DNA from: JADJWR01 sp964509545
GTDB lineage: Bacteria; Pseudomonadota; Gammaproteobacteria; Burkholderiales; Burkholderiaceae_F
Length of the DNA: 64,000 bases
Direction: 5' to 3'
Assembly (NCBI GenBank): GCA_964509545.1
Contig: CAZDXQ010000001.1
Coordinates: forward strand, 248,001 to 312,000
The translations under genes were made by a program, and so were the position numbers. The notes below the pieces were generated by a model. The model had not been told where the DNA came from. It saw only the letters and a list, made by a program, of their open reading frames with translations, and made no database searches. Of the stretch, positions 29,214 to 38,704 are shown in pieces (within the stretch, counting starts at the first letter, position 1; each line of letters starts with the position of its first letter).

Positions 29214-31652
29214 TTACGCGGCGTGGCCTTCGCCGCCCGGCATCCGATAGCGCTTCAGCAGCAGCGCATTGCTGACCACGCTGACCGAGGACAGCGCCAT
29301 CGCCGCGCCGGCGAACACCGGCGACAGGAAGCCGGCCGCCGCCAGGGGGATGCCGACGACGTTGTAGATGAAGGCCCAGAACAGGTTCTGCCGGATCTTG
29401 CGCACGGTGGCGCGCGACAGCTCGATCGCTGCGGCAACCAGCCGCGGATCGGGCCGTATCAGCGTCACTCCGGCGGCGTGCATGGCGATGTCGGTGCCGG
29501 TGCCCATGGCGATGCCGAGGTCCGCCGCGGCCAGCGCCGGGGCGTCGTTGATGCCGTCGCCGACCATCGCCACGCGCCGGCCGCCGGCCTTCAGCAGCGC
29601 CACGCGTGCGCTCTTGTCCTGCGGCAGCACGTTGGCCTCGAACTTCGTCAGCCCGAGCGACCGCGCGATCGCCGCCGCCGCGCCTTCGTTGTCGCCGGAG
29701 ATCATCGTCGTCTCGATGCCTATCCGCCGCAGGCGCTCGATCGCCGCGCGCGCGCTCGGCCGCGGCGCATCGGCAAAGGCGATCAGGCCGAGCACGGCGA
29801 AGCGCTCGCCGTCGCGCCGCGCCAGCCAGGAGACGGTGCGGCCGCCTTTCTCCTGCTCCTTCGCCACGGCCGCGAGTCCGGTGGTATCGGCACCGACGTC
29901 GTCGAGCCAGCCGCGGTTGCCGAGCAGGACCTCGACCTGCCCGCCGTCGGCCCCAACACGCGCCTGTGCGCCGCGGCCGGCGACGACCTTGTGCCCGCTC
30001 GCCGGCGGCACGGCGACGCCGCGTTCGCGGCTGGCGGCGAGCACTGCCTCGGCCAGCGGATGCGTCGAGCCGGCATTCACCGCTGCGGCCAGCGCCAGCA
30101 CCTGCGCCTCGTCGAGCCCGCTGGCTGCCGCCACCGCCGCCACGCGCGGCTTGCCCTCGGTCAGGGTGCCGGTCTTGTCGAAGGCGACCACCGAGACGGT
30201 GCGCGCCACTTCGAGCGCCTCGACATCCTTGATCAGGATGCCGTGCCTTGCCGCCACGCCGGTGCCGGCGATGATCGCCGTCGGCGTGGCGAGCCCAAGC
30301 GCGCACGGGCAGGCGATCACCAGCACGCTTACGGCGTTGATCACCGCGACCTCCAGCGGCGCGCCGGCGGCGAGCCAGCCGGCCACGGTGATCGCGGCGA
30401 TCGCCAGCACGATCGGCACGAAGACGGCGGCGATGCGGTCGACCAGCCGCTGGATTGGCGCCTTGGCCGCCTGCGCATCCTCGACCAGGCGAATGATCTT
30501 CGCCAGCATCGTGTCGCCACCGACCGCGGTGGTCTCGATGACGATGCGCCCGGTCGCATTCAGCGCGCCGGTGGCGACCCGATCGCCGGCGTGCCGATCC
30601 ACCGGCAGGCTTTCGCCGGTCAGCATCGATTCGTCGATCGACGTGCTGCCTTCGCGGATCACGCCGTCCACCGCGATGCGTTCGCCGGGCAGCGCCACCA
30701 CGCGATCACCGACCTTCACGTCGTCGAGCGCGACCGTCTGTTCGGCGCCGTCGCGCAGCACGCGCGCGGTGGCGGGACGCAACTGGCCGAGCAGGCGGAT
30801 CGCCTCCGAGGTCTGCCGCTTGGCGCGCGCCTCCAGCCAGCGGCCGAGAAGCACCAGCGCGATCACCACCGCCGCCGCCTCGAAATACAGGTGCGACGCG
30901 TGCCCTGCCGCCAGCCACAGGTACAGCGACAGGAAATACGCCGCCAGCGTCCCGATCGACACCAGCAGGTCCATGTTGCCGGTTCCGGCGCGCACCGCCT
31001 TCACGGCAGCGACGTAGAAGCGCCGCGCGCACCAGAACTGCACCGGCGTGGCCAGCAGCCACTGCAGCCACGGCGGCAGCGCCGCCTGTACGCCGAAAGG
31101 CGCCAGCACCATCGGCACCACCAGCGGCGCGGCAAGCAGCAGCGCGAGGATGACGTCGCGCCTCATCGCCGCCGCCGGGTCGACCGCAGCCGCGGTCGCG
31201 GCTCCGGGTATCGCTTCCGGCCGTGCCTCGTAGCCGGCCGCCCGCACCGCGGCGACGAGCGCGCGGACGCCGATACCGCGCACCACCTCGACGCGCGCCG
31301 ACTCGCTGGCCAGGTTGACGCTGGCGCGCATCACGCCGGGAACGGCCGCCAGTGCCTTTTCCACGCGCGCCACGCAACTGGCGCAGGTCATGCCTTCGAT
31401 CGCCAGTTGCAGCGTCTCGGCCGGCACCTCGTAGCCGGCCTCGTCGACGGCGCGGCGCAGCGTTGCCGCGTCCAGCGCCGCGCCCTGCACGGTGGCCGAC
31501 TCGGTGGCAAGATTGACCGCCACCGACGACACGCCGGGCACCGCGGCGAGCGCCTTTTCCACGTGGGCGACGCAGGAAGCGCAACTCATGCCGTGCACCG
31601 GCAGCGTCAGCCGAGCCTGCATCAACGTGGCGGTGGTTTCAGGAGCGTTCAT
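29214..31652 (-). CDS. copA: Copper-exporting P1B-type ATPase CopA
   Basis: This 812-residue heavy-metal ATPase pumps Cu(I) (or Ag(I)) out of the cytoplasm. Two N-terminal metal-binding domains carry GMSCASC (Cys24, Cys27) and GMTCASC (Cys90, Cys93). The membrane core has the CPC ion site (VIACPCALGLATP), the phosphorylation site DKTGTLTEG, the P1B-specific HP dipeptide (STHPLAEAV), TMISGDNEGAA and GDGINDAPALAAADLG. The CPC motif with Asn/Tyr-type helices marks it as monovalent-copper type rather than Zn/Cd. It follows a methyltransferase-like gene by 45 bases and is most likely driven by the mer-type promoter at 32196-32226. Confidence 0.95.
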   Translation of the reverse strand: MNAPETTATLMQARLTLPVHGMSCASCVAHVEKALAAVPGVSSVAVNLATESATVQGAALDAATLRRAVDEAGYEVPAETLQLAIEGMTCASCVARVEKALAAVPGVMRASVNLASESARVEVVRGIGVRALVAAVRAAGYEARPEAIPGAATAAAVDPAAAMRRDVILALLLAAPLVVPMVLAPFGVQAALPPWLQWLLATPVQFWCARRFYVAAVKAVRAGTGNMDLLVSIGTLAAYFLSLYLWLAAGHASHLYFEAAAVVIALVLLGRWLEARAKRQTSEAIRLLGQLRPATARVLRDGAEQTVALDDVKVGDRVVALPGERIAVDGVIREGSTSIDESMLTGESLPVDRHAGDRVATGALNATGRIVIETTAVGGDTMLAKIIRLVEDAQAAKAPIQRLVDRIAAVFVPIVLAIAAITVAGWLAAGAPLEVAVINAVSVLVIACPCALGLATPTAIIAGTGVAARHGILIKDVEALEVARTVSVVAFDKTGTLTEGKPRVAAVAAASGLDEAQVLALAAAVNAGSTHPLAEAVLAASRERGVAVPPASGHKVVAGRGAQARVGADGGQVEVLLGNRGWLDDVGADTTGLAAVAKEQEKGGRTVSWLARRDGERFAVLGLIAFADAPRPSARAAIERLRRIGIETTMISGDNEGAAAAIARSLGLTKFEANVLPQDKSARVALLKAGGRRVAMVGDGINDAPALAAADLGIAMGTGTDIAMHAAGVTLIRPDPRLVAAAIELSRATVRKIRQNLFWAFIYNVVGIPLAAAGFLSPVFAGAAMALSSVSVVSNALLLKRYRMPGGEGHAA

Positions 31653-31697
31653 GGCTGCGCATTGTCCCGCGGCGGTCGACGAAGGGTTTGTCCTGCC

Positions 31698-32168
31698 TCA
31701 CAGCCAGCGCCGGGTCGACGCCCGGTAGGCGGCAAATTTGGCGCCGAAGCGCTGCGCCAGCGCCTGCTCTTCGGCGACGATCCGGAAGCGGTCGATACCG
31801 ACGACGAACGCCGGCACCAGCGCCAGCACGAGCAGGTGGGCGAGCCAGAGCGCCCAGCCGAGCAGGATCAGCGCCACGCCGAGGTACATCGGATGACGCG
31901 ATACGCGGTAGACGCCGGAATCGACCAGCACCGAGGCACGCGCGGGCGCCAGCGGATTGACGGTCGTCCGCGCGCGGCGGAAAGCAGCGATCGCCGCCGC
32001 CGAGATCGCGCAACCCGCCAGCACAATCGCCACCGCAGCGGCCGTGCGCGCCAAAATGGCCACTTCGAACCCCGGCGACACGCCGGCCGGCAGCGCCATC
32101 AGCGCCGCCGTGGCCAGCGCCAGAGCCAGCGGCGGCACCTTCAGGGCCACTGCCGAGCGTGTCTGCAT
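31698..32168 (-). CDS. Isoprenylcysteine carboxyl methyltransferase-family membrane protein
   Basis: This 156-residue protein of the ICMT/PEMT family has about four transmembrane segments and the signature YRVSRHPMYLG (about residues 87-97) with a downstream EEQALAQRFGAKFAAYRA that binds S-adenosylmethionine in relatives. Three upstream ATGs are in frame (32213, 32180, 32174), but 32213 lies inside the operator, and only ATG 32168 has a ribosome site (GGAG, six bases). It is the first gene of the metal-inducible operon with copA. The methyl acceptor is unknown; bacterial members are often found beside metal-resistance genes. Confidence 0.82.
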   Translation of the reverse strand: MQTRSAVALKVPPLALALATAALMALPAGVSPGFEVAILARTAAAVAIVLAGCAISAAAIAAFRRARTTVNPLAPARASVLVDSGVYRVSRHPMYLGVALILLGWALWLAHLLVLALVPAFVVGIDRFRIVAEEQALAQRFGAKFAAYRASTRRWL

Positions 32169-32195
32169 TGCCATCTCCATGATCGACGACACGCA

Positions 32196-32226
32196 GGTTA
32201 AGCTCCGTTCCATGGTACGGAGTCAA
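32196..32226 (-). promoter_or_regulatory. mer-type promoter/operator of the methyltransferase-copA operon
   Basis: On the minus strand: -35 TTGACT (32221-32226), a 19-base spacer, -10 TTAACC (32196-32201). The spacer holds the dyad TCCGTTC-CATG-GTACGGA on the plus strand (32204-32221), nearly the same as the Tn501 mer operator TCCGTAC-N4-GTACGGA. A long 19-base spacer untwisted by a MerR protein is the defining mechanism of this regulator class. Transcription would start near 32189, 20 bases before the chosen start codon of the methyltransferase gene. Confidence 0.85.
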
Positions 32227-32230
32227 GCCC

Positions 32231-32674
32231 ATGCGCCCGGTCGATGAAGCACTGACCATCGGCGCGGTCGCCGCCGCCGCCGAGGTCGGCGTCGAAACCG
32301 TGCGCTACTACCAGCGCCGTGGGCTGATGCCGGTGCCGCAATCGAGCGGCGGCTTCCGCCGCTACGGCCCCGATGCGCTGGCGCGGCTGCGCTTCATCCG
32401 CCGCGCTCAGGCGCTTGGCTTCACGCTGGAGGAGATCGACGAGCTGCTGCAGCTGCAGGACGGCACCGACCGCCGCTCGGTGCGCCGGATCGCGCAGGCG
32501 CGGCTGCAGCAGCTGCGCTCGCGCATCGCCGACATGCAGAACATGGCGCGCACGCTGCAGCACCTGATCCACGAATGCGAGCACACGGCGCGCGCGCCGC
32601 GCTGCCCGATCATCGCCTCGATCGAGGCGGCGCCGCAGCCCGCGGGCCATGGCCGCGTCCGTGCGGCGGCGTGA
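32231..32674 (+). CDS. MerR-family metal-responsive regulator (likely copper)
   Basis: This 147-residue regulator has the N-terminal winged helix (LTIGAVAAAAEVGVETVRYYQRRGLMPVP) and overall reads like mercury MerR, including LQDGTD and CPIIASIEAAP near the end. It has only two cysteines, Cys116 and Cys125, matching MerR Cys117 and Cys126; the third mercury ligand, Cys82, is Arg81 here. Loss of that Cys is also what separates Cu(I)/Ag(I) sensors such as CueR from Zn/Cd/Hg sensors. With copA across the shared operator, a copper or silver effector is inferred. Its ATG lies eight bases from the operator edge, so it should repress itself. Confidence 0.88.
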   Translation: MRPVDEALTIGAVAAAAEVGVETVRYYQRRGLMPVPQSSGGFRRYGPDALARLRFIRRAQALGFTLEEIDELLQLQDGTDRRSVRRIAQARLQQLRSRIADMQNMARTLQHLIHECEHTARAPRCPIIASIEAAPQPAGHGRVRAAA

Positions 32675-33245
32675 GGCGCTGCGCCTGTCCGCGCTGGCGG
32701 CATCTTCGGCGCTGATCTTCGACGTGGCCGCAGTTTCCCCCGAACTTGTCGCCGACGCCGGCGCCTGGCGCATCGCCAACGACACCGTGATGGGCGGCAT
32801 CTCCAGTTCGCGCGTCGAGCGCCGCGGCGAGGCGCTGCGCTTCTCCGGCGAGGTGCGTCTCGAGCACAACGGCGGCTTCGCCTCGATGCGGCGGCCGTTC
32901 GCCGCGGCCGCGGTCGGCGGCGATGCCGCCGGCTTCGCCGTACAGGCGCGCGGCGACGGCAACCGCTACCGCCTGCGCGTGTACACGCGCGACCCGGTCC
33001 ACGGCGGCGAGCAGCGGTTTGCCTACTCGGCGGTGTTCGAAACGCGCGCCGGCGAAGTGACATCGACCGAACTGCGCTGGCCGCAGTTCGCGGCGTCGTT
33101 TCGCGGTCGTGCCGTGGCCGACGCGCCGCCGATCGTCTTCGCCGACGTGATCGGCATCGGCGTGATGATCACCAGGGCCGATCACCGGCAAGGCCGCGGC
33201 CCGTTTGCGCTCGAACTGCTGCGCATCGAACCGCTGCCGCCCTAA
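32649..33245 (+). CDS. CIA30-family protein
   Basis: This 198-residue protein starts within the end of the merR-like gene (26-base overlap) and has a hydrophobic N-terminus (LRLSALAASSALIFDVAAVS, possibly a signal) followed by a CIA30 (complex I intermediate-associated protein 30) beta-sandwich: WRIANDTVMGGISSSRVE, GFASMRRPFAA, GDGNRYRLRVYT and FADVIGIGVMI. In eukaryotes CIA30 assists complex I assembly; in bacteria the family has no settled role. Overlap suggests co-expression with the regulator. Confidence 0.85.
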   Translation: MAASVRRREALRLSALAASSALIFDVAAVSPELVADAGAWRIANDTVMGGISSSRVERRGEALRFSGEVRLEHNGGFASMRRPFAAAAVGGDAAGFAVQARGDGNRYRLRVYTRDPVHGGEQRFAYSAVFETRAGEVTSTELRWPQFAASFRGRAVADAPPIVFADVIGIGVMITRADHRQGRGPFALELLRIEPLPP

Positions 33246-33262
33246 ACGCAGGAGACCCGCTC

Positions 33263-34585
33263 ATGGTCGCGCTGACGCGCCGCGGCTGGGTGCCGCAGGC
33301 GGCCGAAGACCTCGTGCAGTCGATCGCAGGCATCACGGCCGGCACCGATGCCGACGACCTCGACGCCGAGATCGCGCGACTGGCGGCGCTGAACCGCAGC
33401 ATCCACGAACGCGACTGCATCAACCTGAACCCGGCCGGCAATGCGATGAACCCGCGTGCCGAGGCCCTGCTCGCCGCCGGACTCGGTTCGCGGCCCTCCC
33501 TCGGCTATCCCGGCGACAAGTACGAGATGGGACTGGAGGCGGTCGAGCGCATCGAGGTGATCGCCGCCGAACTGGCGGCCGAGATCTTCACGGCGAAATA
33601 CGCCGAGATCCGCGTCGCCGCCGGGTCGATGGCCAACCTGTACGCGTTCATGGCGACCTGTGTGCCGGGCGACACCATCATCGCCCCGCCCTCTTCGATC
33701 GGCGGTCACGTCACGCATCACGCGGCCGGCGCCGCCGGGCTGTTCGGCCTGAAGATCCACGCGGCGCCGGTCGATACGGCGCGCTACACGATCGACGTCG
33801 ACGCGCTGCGCGCGCAGGCGCGCCGCCTGCGGCCGAAGCTGATCACCGTCGGCGGCAGCCTCAATCTGTTCCCGCACCCTGTGCGCGAAGTGCGCGCCAT
33901 CGCCGACGAGGTGGGCAGCCTGCTGCTGTTCGACGGCGCGCACCTGGCCGGCCTGATCGCCGGCGGTGCCTGGCCGAATCCGCTCGCCGAGGGGGCGCAC
34001 CTGCTGACGATGAGCACCTACAAGAGCCTTGGCGGGCCGCCGTCGGGACTGGTGCTGACGGACGACGCGGCGATCGCGCAGAAGCTCGATGCCATCGCCT
34101 TTCCCGGTCTGACCGCCAATTTCGACGCCGCCAAGGCCGCCTCGCTCGCGGTATCGCTGCTCGACTGGAAGGTCCACGGCCGCGACTACGCGGCGGCGAT
34201 GGTCGAAGCCGCGCGCTGCCTGGCTGCCGCGCTCGTCGATCGAGGGCTGCCGGTATTCGCCGCCGAACGCGGCGCGACGGTCTCACACCAGTTCGCCGTC
34301 GAGGCGGCGCGCTTCGGCGGCGGCCAGGCGATGGCCAAGCGGCTGCGCCGGGCCAACATTCTCGCCAGCGGCATCGGCCTGCCGCTGCCGGCGGTCAGCG
34401 GCGACATGAACGGCCTGCGGCTGGGCACGCCGGAAATCGTGCGCTGGGGCATGAGCAGCGCGCACATGCGCGAGGTGGCAGGCTTCATCGCCCGCGCCCT
34501 GGAAAACGATGCGGCGGCCGACACACTGGCCGGCGAGGTCGCCGGCTTCCGCCGCCGGTTCACGACGCTGCACTACGTGCGCTGA
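33263..34585 (+). CDS. Serine hydroxymethyltransferase-like PLP enzyme
   Basis: This 440-residue fold-type I PLP protein follows the SHMT plan (INLNPAGNAMNPRAEALL, GYPGDKYEMG, EIRVAAGSMANLYAFMA, LLFDGAHLAGLIAGG). The PLP lysine is in STYKSLGGPPSG, where canonical GlyA has TTHKTLRGPRGG: the His before Lys is Tyr and the tetrahydrofolate-loop residues differ. It is therefore probably a paralogue using another amino acid or folate-independent chemistry, not the main glyA. It starts 17 bases after the CIA30 gene and is convergent with the VOC gene. Confidence 0.82.
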   Translation: MVALTRRGWVPQAAEDLVQSIAGITAGTDADDLDAEIARLAALNRSIHERDCINLNPAGNAMNPRAEALLAAGLGSRPSLGYPGDKYEMGLEAVERIEVIAAELAAEIFTAKYAEIRVAAGSMANLYAFMATCVPGDTIIAPPSSIGGHVTHHAAGAAGLFGLKIHAAPVDTARYTIDVDALRAQARRLRPKLITVGGSLNLFPHPVREVRAIADEVGSLLLFDGAHLAGLIAGGAWPNPLAEGAHLLTMSTYKSLGGPPSGLVLTDDAAIAQKLDAIAFPGLTANFDAAKAASLAVSLLDWKVHGRDYAAAMVEAARCLAAALVDRGLPVFAAERGATVSHQFAVEAARFGGGQAMAKRLRRANILASGIGLPLPAVSGDMNGLRLGTPEIVRWGMSSAHMREVAGFIARALENDAAADTLAGEVAGFRRRFTTLHYVR

Positions 34586-34686
34586 GCGGGCGACGCGGGC
34601 CGTTCTGCCTGCTCGTTGCGGCGCTGCGCCGAATTCGCCGCGCCCCTCGCGCCTCGGTAATCCGGCAGCGGCTGCGACAGCGCAAT

Positions 34687-34704
34687 GCCGCCGCCGGCGG
34701 CGGC
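34687..34704. terminator. 18-bp GC palindrome between convergent genes
   Basis: GCCGCCGCC is followed directly by its reverse complement, in the 167-base gap where the SHMT-like and VOC genes end. It could act as a bidirectional transcription stop, but no T-run follows on either strand, so the call is weak. Confidence 0.3.
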
Positions 34705-34752
34705 GCCCGCGGCAGCGCACCGACGGGCCGGGCGCGAACTGGCTGCGGTCGT

Positions 34753-35301
34753 TCAGGCCGACTGCCTGAACTCGCGTTCGTGCAGGAACGCGGCGTGCTT
34801 CGGCGCGCGCCTGGTCTTCGACCACTCCTCGAGCATGTCCCACTTGACCGCGTCGAGCTTCTTCAGGATCGCCTCTTCGTCGGGATCGGGGCAGGCGAGT
34901 TCGATCCGGTGGCCGCTGGGATCGAAGAAGTAGATCGAATGGAAGGCGCCATGGTCGGTGACGCCAAGCACCTCGACGCCGTTCGCTTCCAGGTGCGCGC
35001 GGTATTCGAGCAGCGTGGCCCGATCCCTGACCTTGAAGGCGATGTGCTGCACCCAGGCTGGCGTGTTCGGGTCGCGGCCCATTTCCGGTTTGGTCGGCAG
35101 TTCGAAGAACGCCAGCACGTTGCCGTCGCCGGCGTCGAGGAAGATGTGCATGTACGGGTCGGGCTCCTTGGTCGACGGCACCTGGTCCTCGGCGATGGCG
35201 AGCACGAAATCCATGTTCAGCATCTTGCGGTACCAAAGCACCGTTTCCTTGGCGTCCTTGCAGCGGTAGGCGACGTGGTGGATCTTCTCGATCTTCAGCA
35301 T
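34753..35301 (-). CDS. VOC (glyoxalase/dioxygenase superfamily) protein
   Basis: This 182-residue protein has the paired beta-alpha-beta-beta-beta modules of the vicinal-oxygen-chelate fold: IEKIHHVAYRCKDAKETVLWYRKMLNM at the start and WVQHIAFKVRDRATLLEYRAHLEA in the second module, then SIYFFDPSGHRIELACP. His in HHVAYR and QHIAF and Glu in RIELA are likely metal ligands. ATG 35301 is preceded by AAGGAG. It is the last gene of the hpd-phhA operon, so its substrate may be linked to aromatic amino-acid breakdown. Confidence 0.85.
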   Translation of the reverse strand: MLKIEKIHHVAYRCKDAKETVLWYRKMLNMDFVLAIAEDQVPSTKEPDPYMHIFLDAGDGNVLAFFELPTKPEMGRDPNTPAWVQHIAFKVRDRATLLEYRAHLEANGVEVLGVTDHGAFHSIYFFDPSGHRIELACPDPDEEAILKKLDAVKWDMLEEWSKTRRAPKHAAFLHEREFRQSA

Positions 35302-35353
35302 GGCGACTCCTTGCAGCACGGCCTGATGTCCGACCGCGCCTGTTGATCCGAAT

Positions 35354-36064
35354 TCAGCTCAGTCCGGTCACCGGTACCGCGGCGCCGTGGATCGCCCGCG
35401 CCGCGTCGGAGGCGAGGAAGGCGATCACGCTCGCCAGATCGGCCGGCGCCACCCAGCGCGCCGGGTCGGCGTCGGGCATCGCGGCGCGGTTTTCCGGCGT
35501 GTCGATGATCGTCGGCAAGACGCAGTTGACGTTGATGTGCTTGTCGCGCAGTTCGGCGGCCATCGTTTCGGTCAGGCGGATCACTGCGCTCTTGGCGGCG
35601 ACATAGGCGCCCATCTTCGCCGCGCCCTTCAGCGCCGCACAGGCGCCGACATTGACGATCCTGCCGCCGCCGGCGGCGAGCATGCGCGGCACGACGGCCT
35701 GAGACATGGCGAGCATCGTGCGCACGTTCAGGTCGAGCAGGAAGTCGAGCGTGTCGCGCGCCATAGCATGCACCGGCTCGCCCATGCGGAAGCCGCCGGC
35801 GAGGTTGGCGAGCACGTCGATGCGGCCGAAGCGTTCGATCGCCCGCTGCACGGCGGCCTCGACCTGCGCCGCATCGAGCAGGTTGGCCGCGGCCAGCAGA
35901 CGCTGCTCGCCCGCGGCGCCGAAGACCTTCGCCAACGCCTCTTGCTCGAGATCGATCAGCACCAGGTTGGCGCCGCGTTCGGCGAAGGCCGAGGCAACCG
36001 CACGGCCGAGATTGCCGGCGGCGCCGGTGATGACGGCGGTGCGGCCGCTGAAATCGCTGTTCAT
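35354..36064 (-). CDS. Short-chain dehydrogenase translationally coupled to phhA
   Basis: This 236-residue classical SDR has TGAAGNLG (about residues 14-21), NLAGGF (about 87-92) and the catalytic YVAAK (about 154-158). Its start overlaps the phhA stop as TGATG, so its output is tied to that of phenylalanine hydroxylase. PhhA oxidises tetrahydropterin and needs it regenerated; the animal dihydropteridine reductase is also an SDR of about 240 residues. A pterin-recycling role is thus an attractive guess, though the sequence could equally be a general oxidoreductase. Confidence 0.85.
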   Translation of the reverse strand: MNSDFSGRTAVITGAAGNLGRAVASAFAERGANLVLIDLEQEALAKVFGAAGEQRLLAAANLLDAAQVEAAVQRAIERFGRIDVLANLAGGFRMGEPVHAMARDTLDFLLDLNVRTMLAMSQAVVPRMLAAGGGRIVNVGACAALKGAAKMGAYVAAKSAVIRLTETMAAELRDKHINVNCVLPTIIDTPENRAAMPDADPARWVAPADLASVIAFLASDAARAIHGAAVPVTGLS

Positions 36065-36948
36065 CAGTGCCCTCGTTTCGCGGCATGGTAGGCGCCGGTG
36101 CCGCGCGCGACCACGCGGTCGCCGGGCAGCACCTCTCCGGGCTCGTGTTCAGGCTGGCCCTTGACGCGATCGTAGAACGGCGCGAAGTCGATCCGCGCCA
36201 GCCCGAGCAGCTCGTCGAGGTCGCCGATGACGAAATAGGCCTCCTGGAAATCGTCGATCCGGTAGCGCGTGCGCATCACCCGTTCGAGGTCGAAGCGGAT
36301 GCGGTGCGGCGATGGATCCTCTAGCGCGAAGCGGGTCTCGGCATGGGACGAGACGATGCCCGAGCCGTAGATGCGCAGTCCGTCGCGGCTCTGCAGCAGG
36401 CCGAATTCGACCGTGTACCAGTACACCCGCGCAAGCTGCGGCAGCACGCCGAGGCGCTGCGCGCGCAGGCCGCCGACGCCGTAGGCCTGGACGTAGTCGG
36501 CGATCATCGGATTCATCAGCATCGGCACATGGCCGAAGACGTCGTGGAAGACGTCCGGTTCCTCGAGATAGTCGAGCTGCTGCGGCTTGCGGATGAAGCT
36601 GCCGGCCGGGAAGCGGCGGTGGGCCAGATGATCGAAGAAGACGTCGTCGGGCACCAGCCCCGGCACGGCGACGACCTGCCATCCGGTCGCCTTGATCAGC
36701 GCGTCGCTGAGCCGGCGGAAATCGGGAATCGACTCGGCGGCGATCGGCAGCGCACGCATGCCGGCGACGAACTCGTCGCAGGCACGGCCGGGCAGCAGTT
36801 TCGCCTGCCGCTCGTACAGCTGCCGCCACACCGCGTGCTCTTCGGCGCTGTAGCCGTCCCAGTCCTGGTCGACCGTCCAGTCCGCACGCTTTGGCCGGCC
36901 GGTGTCGCCTGCGGCGCCGTGCCGGTCCGGCCGCGGATACTGCATCAT
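36064..36948 (-). CDS. phhA: Phenylalanine 4-monooxygenase
   Basis: This 294-residue monomeric bacterial hydroxylase turns phenylalanine into tyrosine with O2 and tetrahydropterin. The iron triad is visible: His135 and His140 in EEPDVFHDVFGHVPML and Glu181 in YWYTVEFGL. Other signatures are DWTVDQDWDGYSAEEHAVW and HRRFPAGSFIRKPQQLDYL. It lies 34 bases after hpd, so the operon takes phenylalanine to tyrosine and 4-hydroxyphenylpyruvate to homogentisate. No phhB (pterin carbinolamine dehydratase) is next to it. Confidence 0.96.
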   Translation of the reverse strand: MMQYPRPDRHGAAGDTGRPKRADWTVDQDWDGYSAEEHAVWRQLYERQAKLLPGRACDEFVAGMRALPIAAESIPDFRRLSDALIKATGWQVVAVPGLVPDDVFFDHLAHRRFPAGSFIRKPQQLDYLEEPDVFHDVFGHVPMLMNPMIADYVQAYGVGGLRAQRLGVLPQLARVYWYTVEFGLLQSRDGLRIYGSGIVSSHAETRFALEDPSPHRIRFDLERVMRTRYRIDDFQEAYFVIGDLDELLGLARIDFAPFYDRVKGQPEHEPGEVLPGDRVVARGTGAYHAAKRGH

Positions 36949-36982
36949 CGTCGCCCCCGATGCGGTGTTGCCCGCGCCTGGC

Positions 36983-38059
<1,077 letters not shown>

Positions 38060-38187
38060 CGCAGTCCTCCCGGATCCGGCTCGCGCCGCGGCGCGGCGCG
38101 CACACGGGCAGCATGCAGGACGCCGTGCCGTCTTTCAAGACGGACGCCGGGCCGACGCGCCGACGGCACGCCTGCCGCGACGGCCGA

Positions 38188-38694
38188 TCAGACCTTGCCG
38201 ATGAAGTCGCGCTTGCCGAGTTCGACGCCGGCGTGGCGCAGGATGTCGTAGGCGGTGGTGGCGTGGAAGAAGAAATTGGGCAGCGCGACGTGCGCGAGGT
38301 AAGCCAGACCGACGTACTCGACCGGCTCGCCGCGGATCGTGATCGTCACCCTGCGCGTCTCTGCGCCGTCGAAACGCGTCGCATCGAATGCCTGGATGAA
38401 GCCGATCGTGCGCGCGACGCGCGCCTGCAGCTCCGCAATCGTGGTTTCGTTGTCCTCCCACTTCGGCGGTTCCTCGCCGGCCAGGCGCGCCACCGCGCCC
38501 TTGGCGAAGTCGCCGGCGATGCGAACCTGCATGGTCAGCGGAAACATGTCCGGCGCCAGCCGCATGGCCAGCAGCACGGCCGGGTCGAACTTCTTCTGCT
38601 CGGCGTACGCCGCGCCCTTGCCCAGAATCGCCGACAGGTTGCCGAGCGTCTTGACGAACACCGGCACGCTGAACGAATACATCGAAGCCCGCAT
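38188..38694 (-). CDS. DUF1993 domain protein
   Basis: This 168-residue protein, from ATG 38694 after AGGAGG, matches the DUF1993 layout: MYSFSVPVFVKTLGNLSAIL, MRLAPDMFPLTMQVRIAGD, WEDNETTIAELQARVARTIGFI and NFFFHATTAYDILRHAGVELGKRDFIG. Members are small helical proteins, possibly DinB-like; no activity is established. It begins ten bases after the SET-domain gene and is probably in one operon with it. Confidence 0.88.
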   Translation of the reverse strand: MRASMYSFSVPVFVKTLGNLSAILGKGAAYAEQKKFDPAVLLAMRLAPDMFPLTMQVRIAGDFAKGAVARLAGEEPPKWEDNETTIAELQARVARTIGFIQAFDATRFDGAETRRVTITIRGEPVEYVGLAYLAHVALPNFFFHATTAYDILRHAGVELGKRDFIGKV

Positions 38695-38704
38695 CGCCTG
38701 CCTC

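Noticed and set aside
28887..32201. A 1,104-codon plus-strand frame opposite copA and the methyltransferase
   Set aside because: It is a GC-driven antisense shadow with Arg/His/Gln-rich sequence and no family signature.
32211..32213. ATG 32213 as start of the methyltransferase
   Set aside because: It lies within the mer-type operator and upstream of the predicted transcription start; ATG 32168 has a proper ribosome site.
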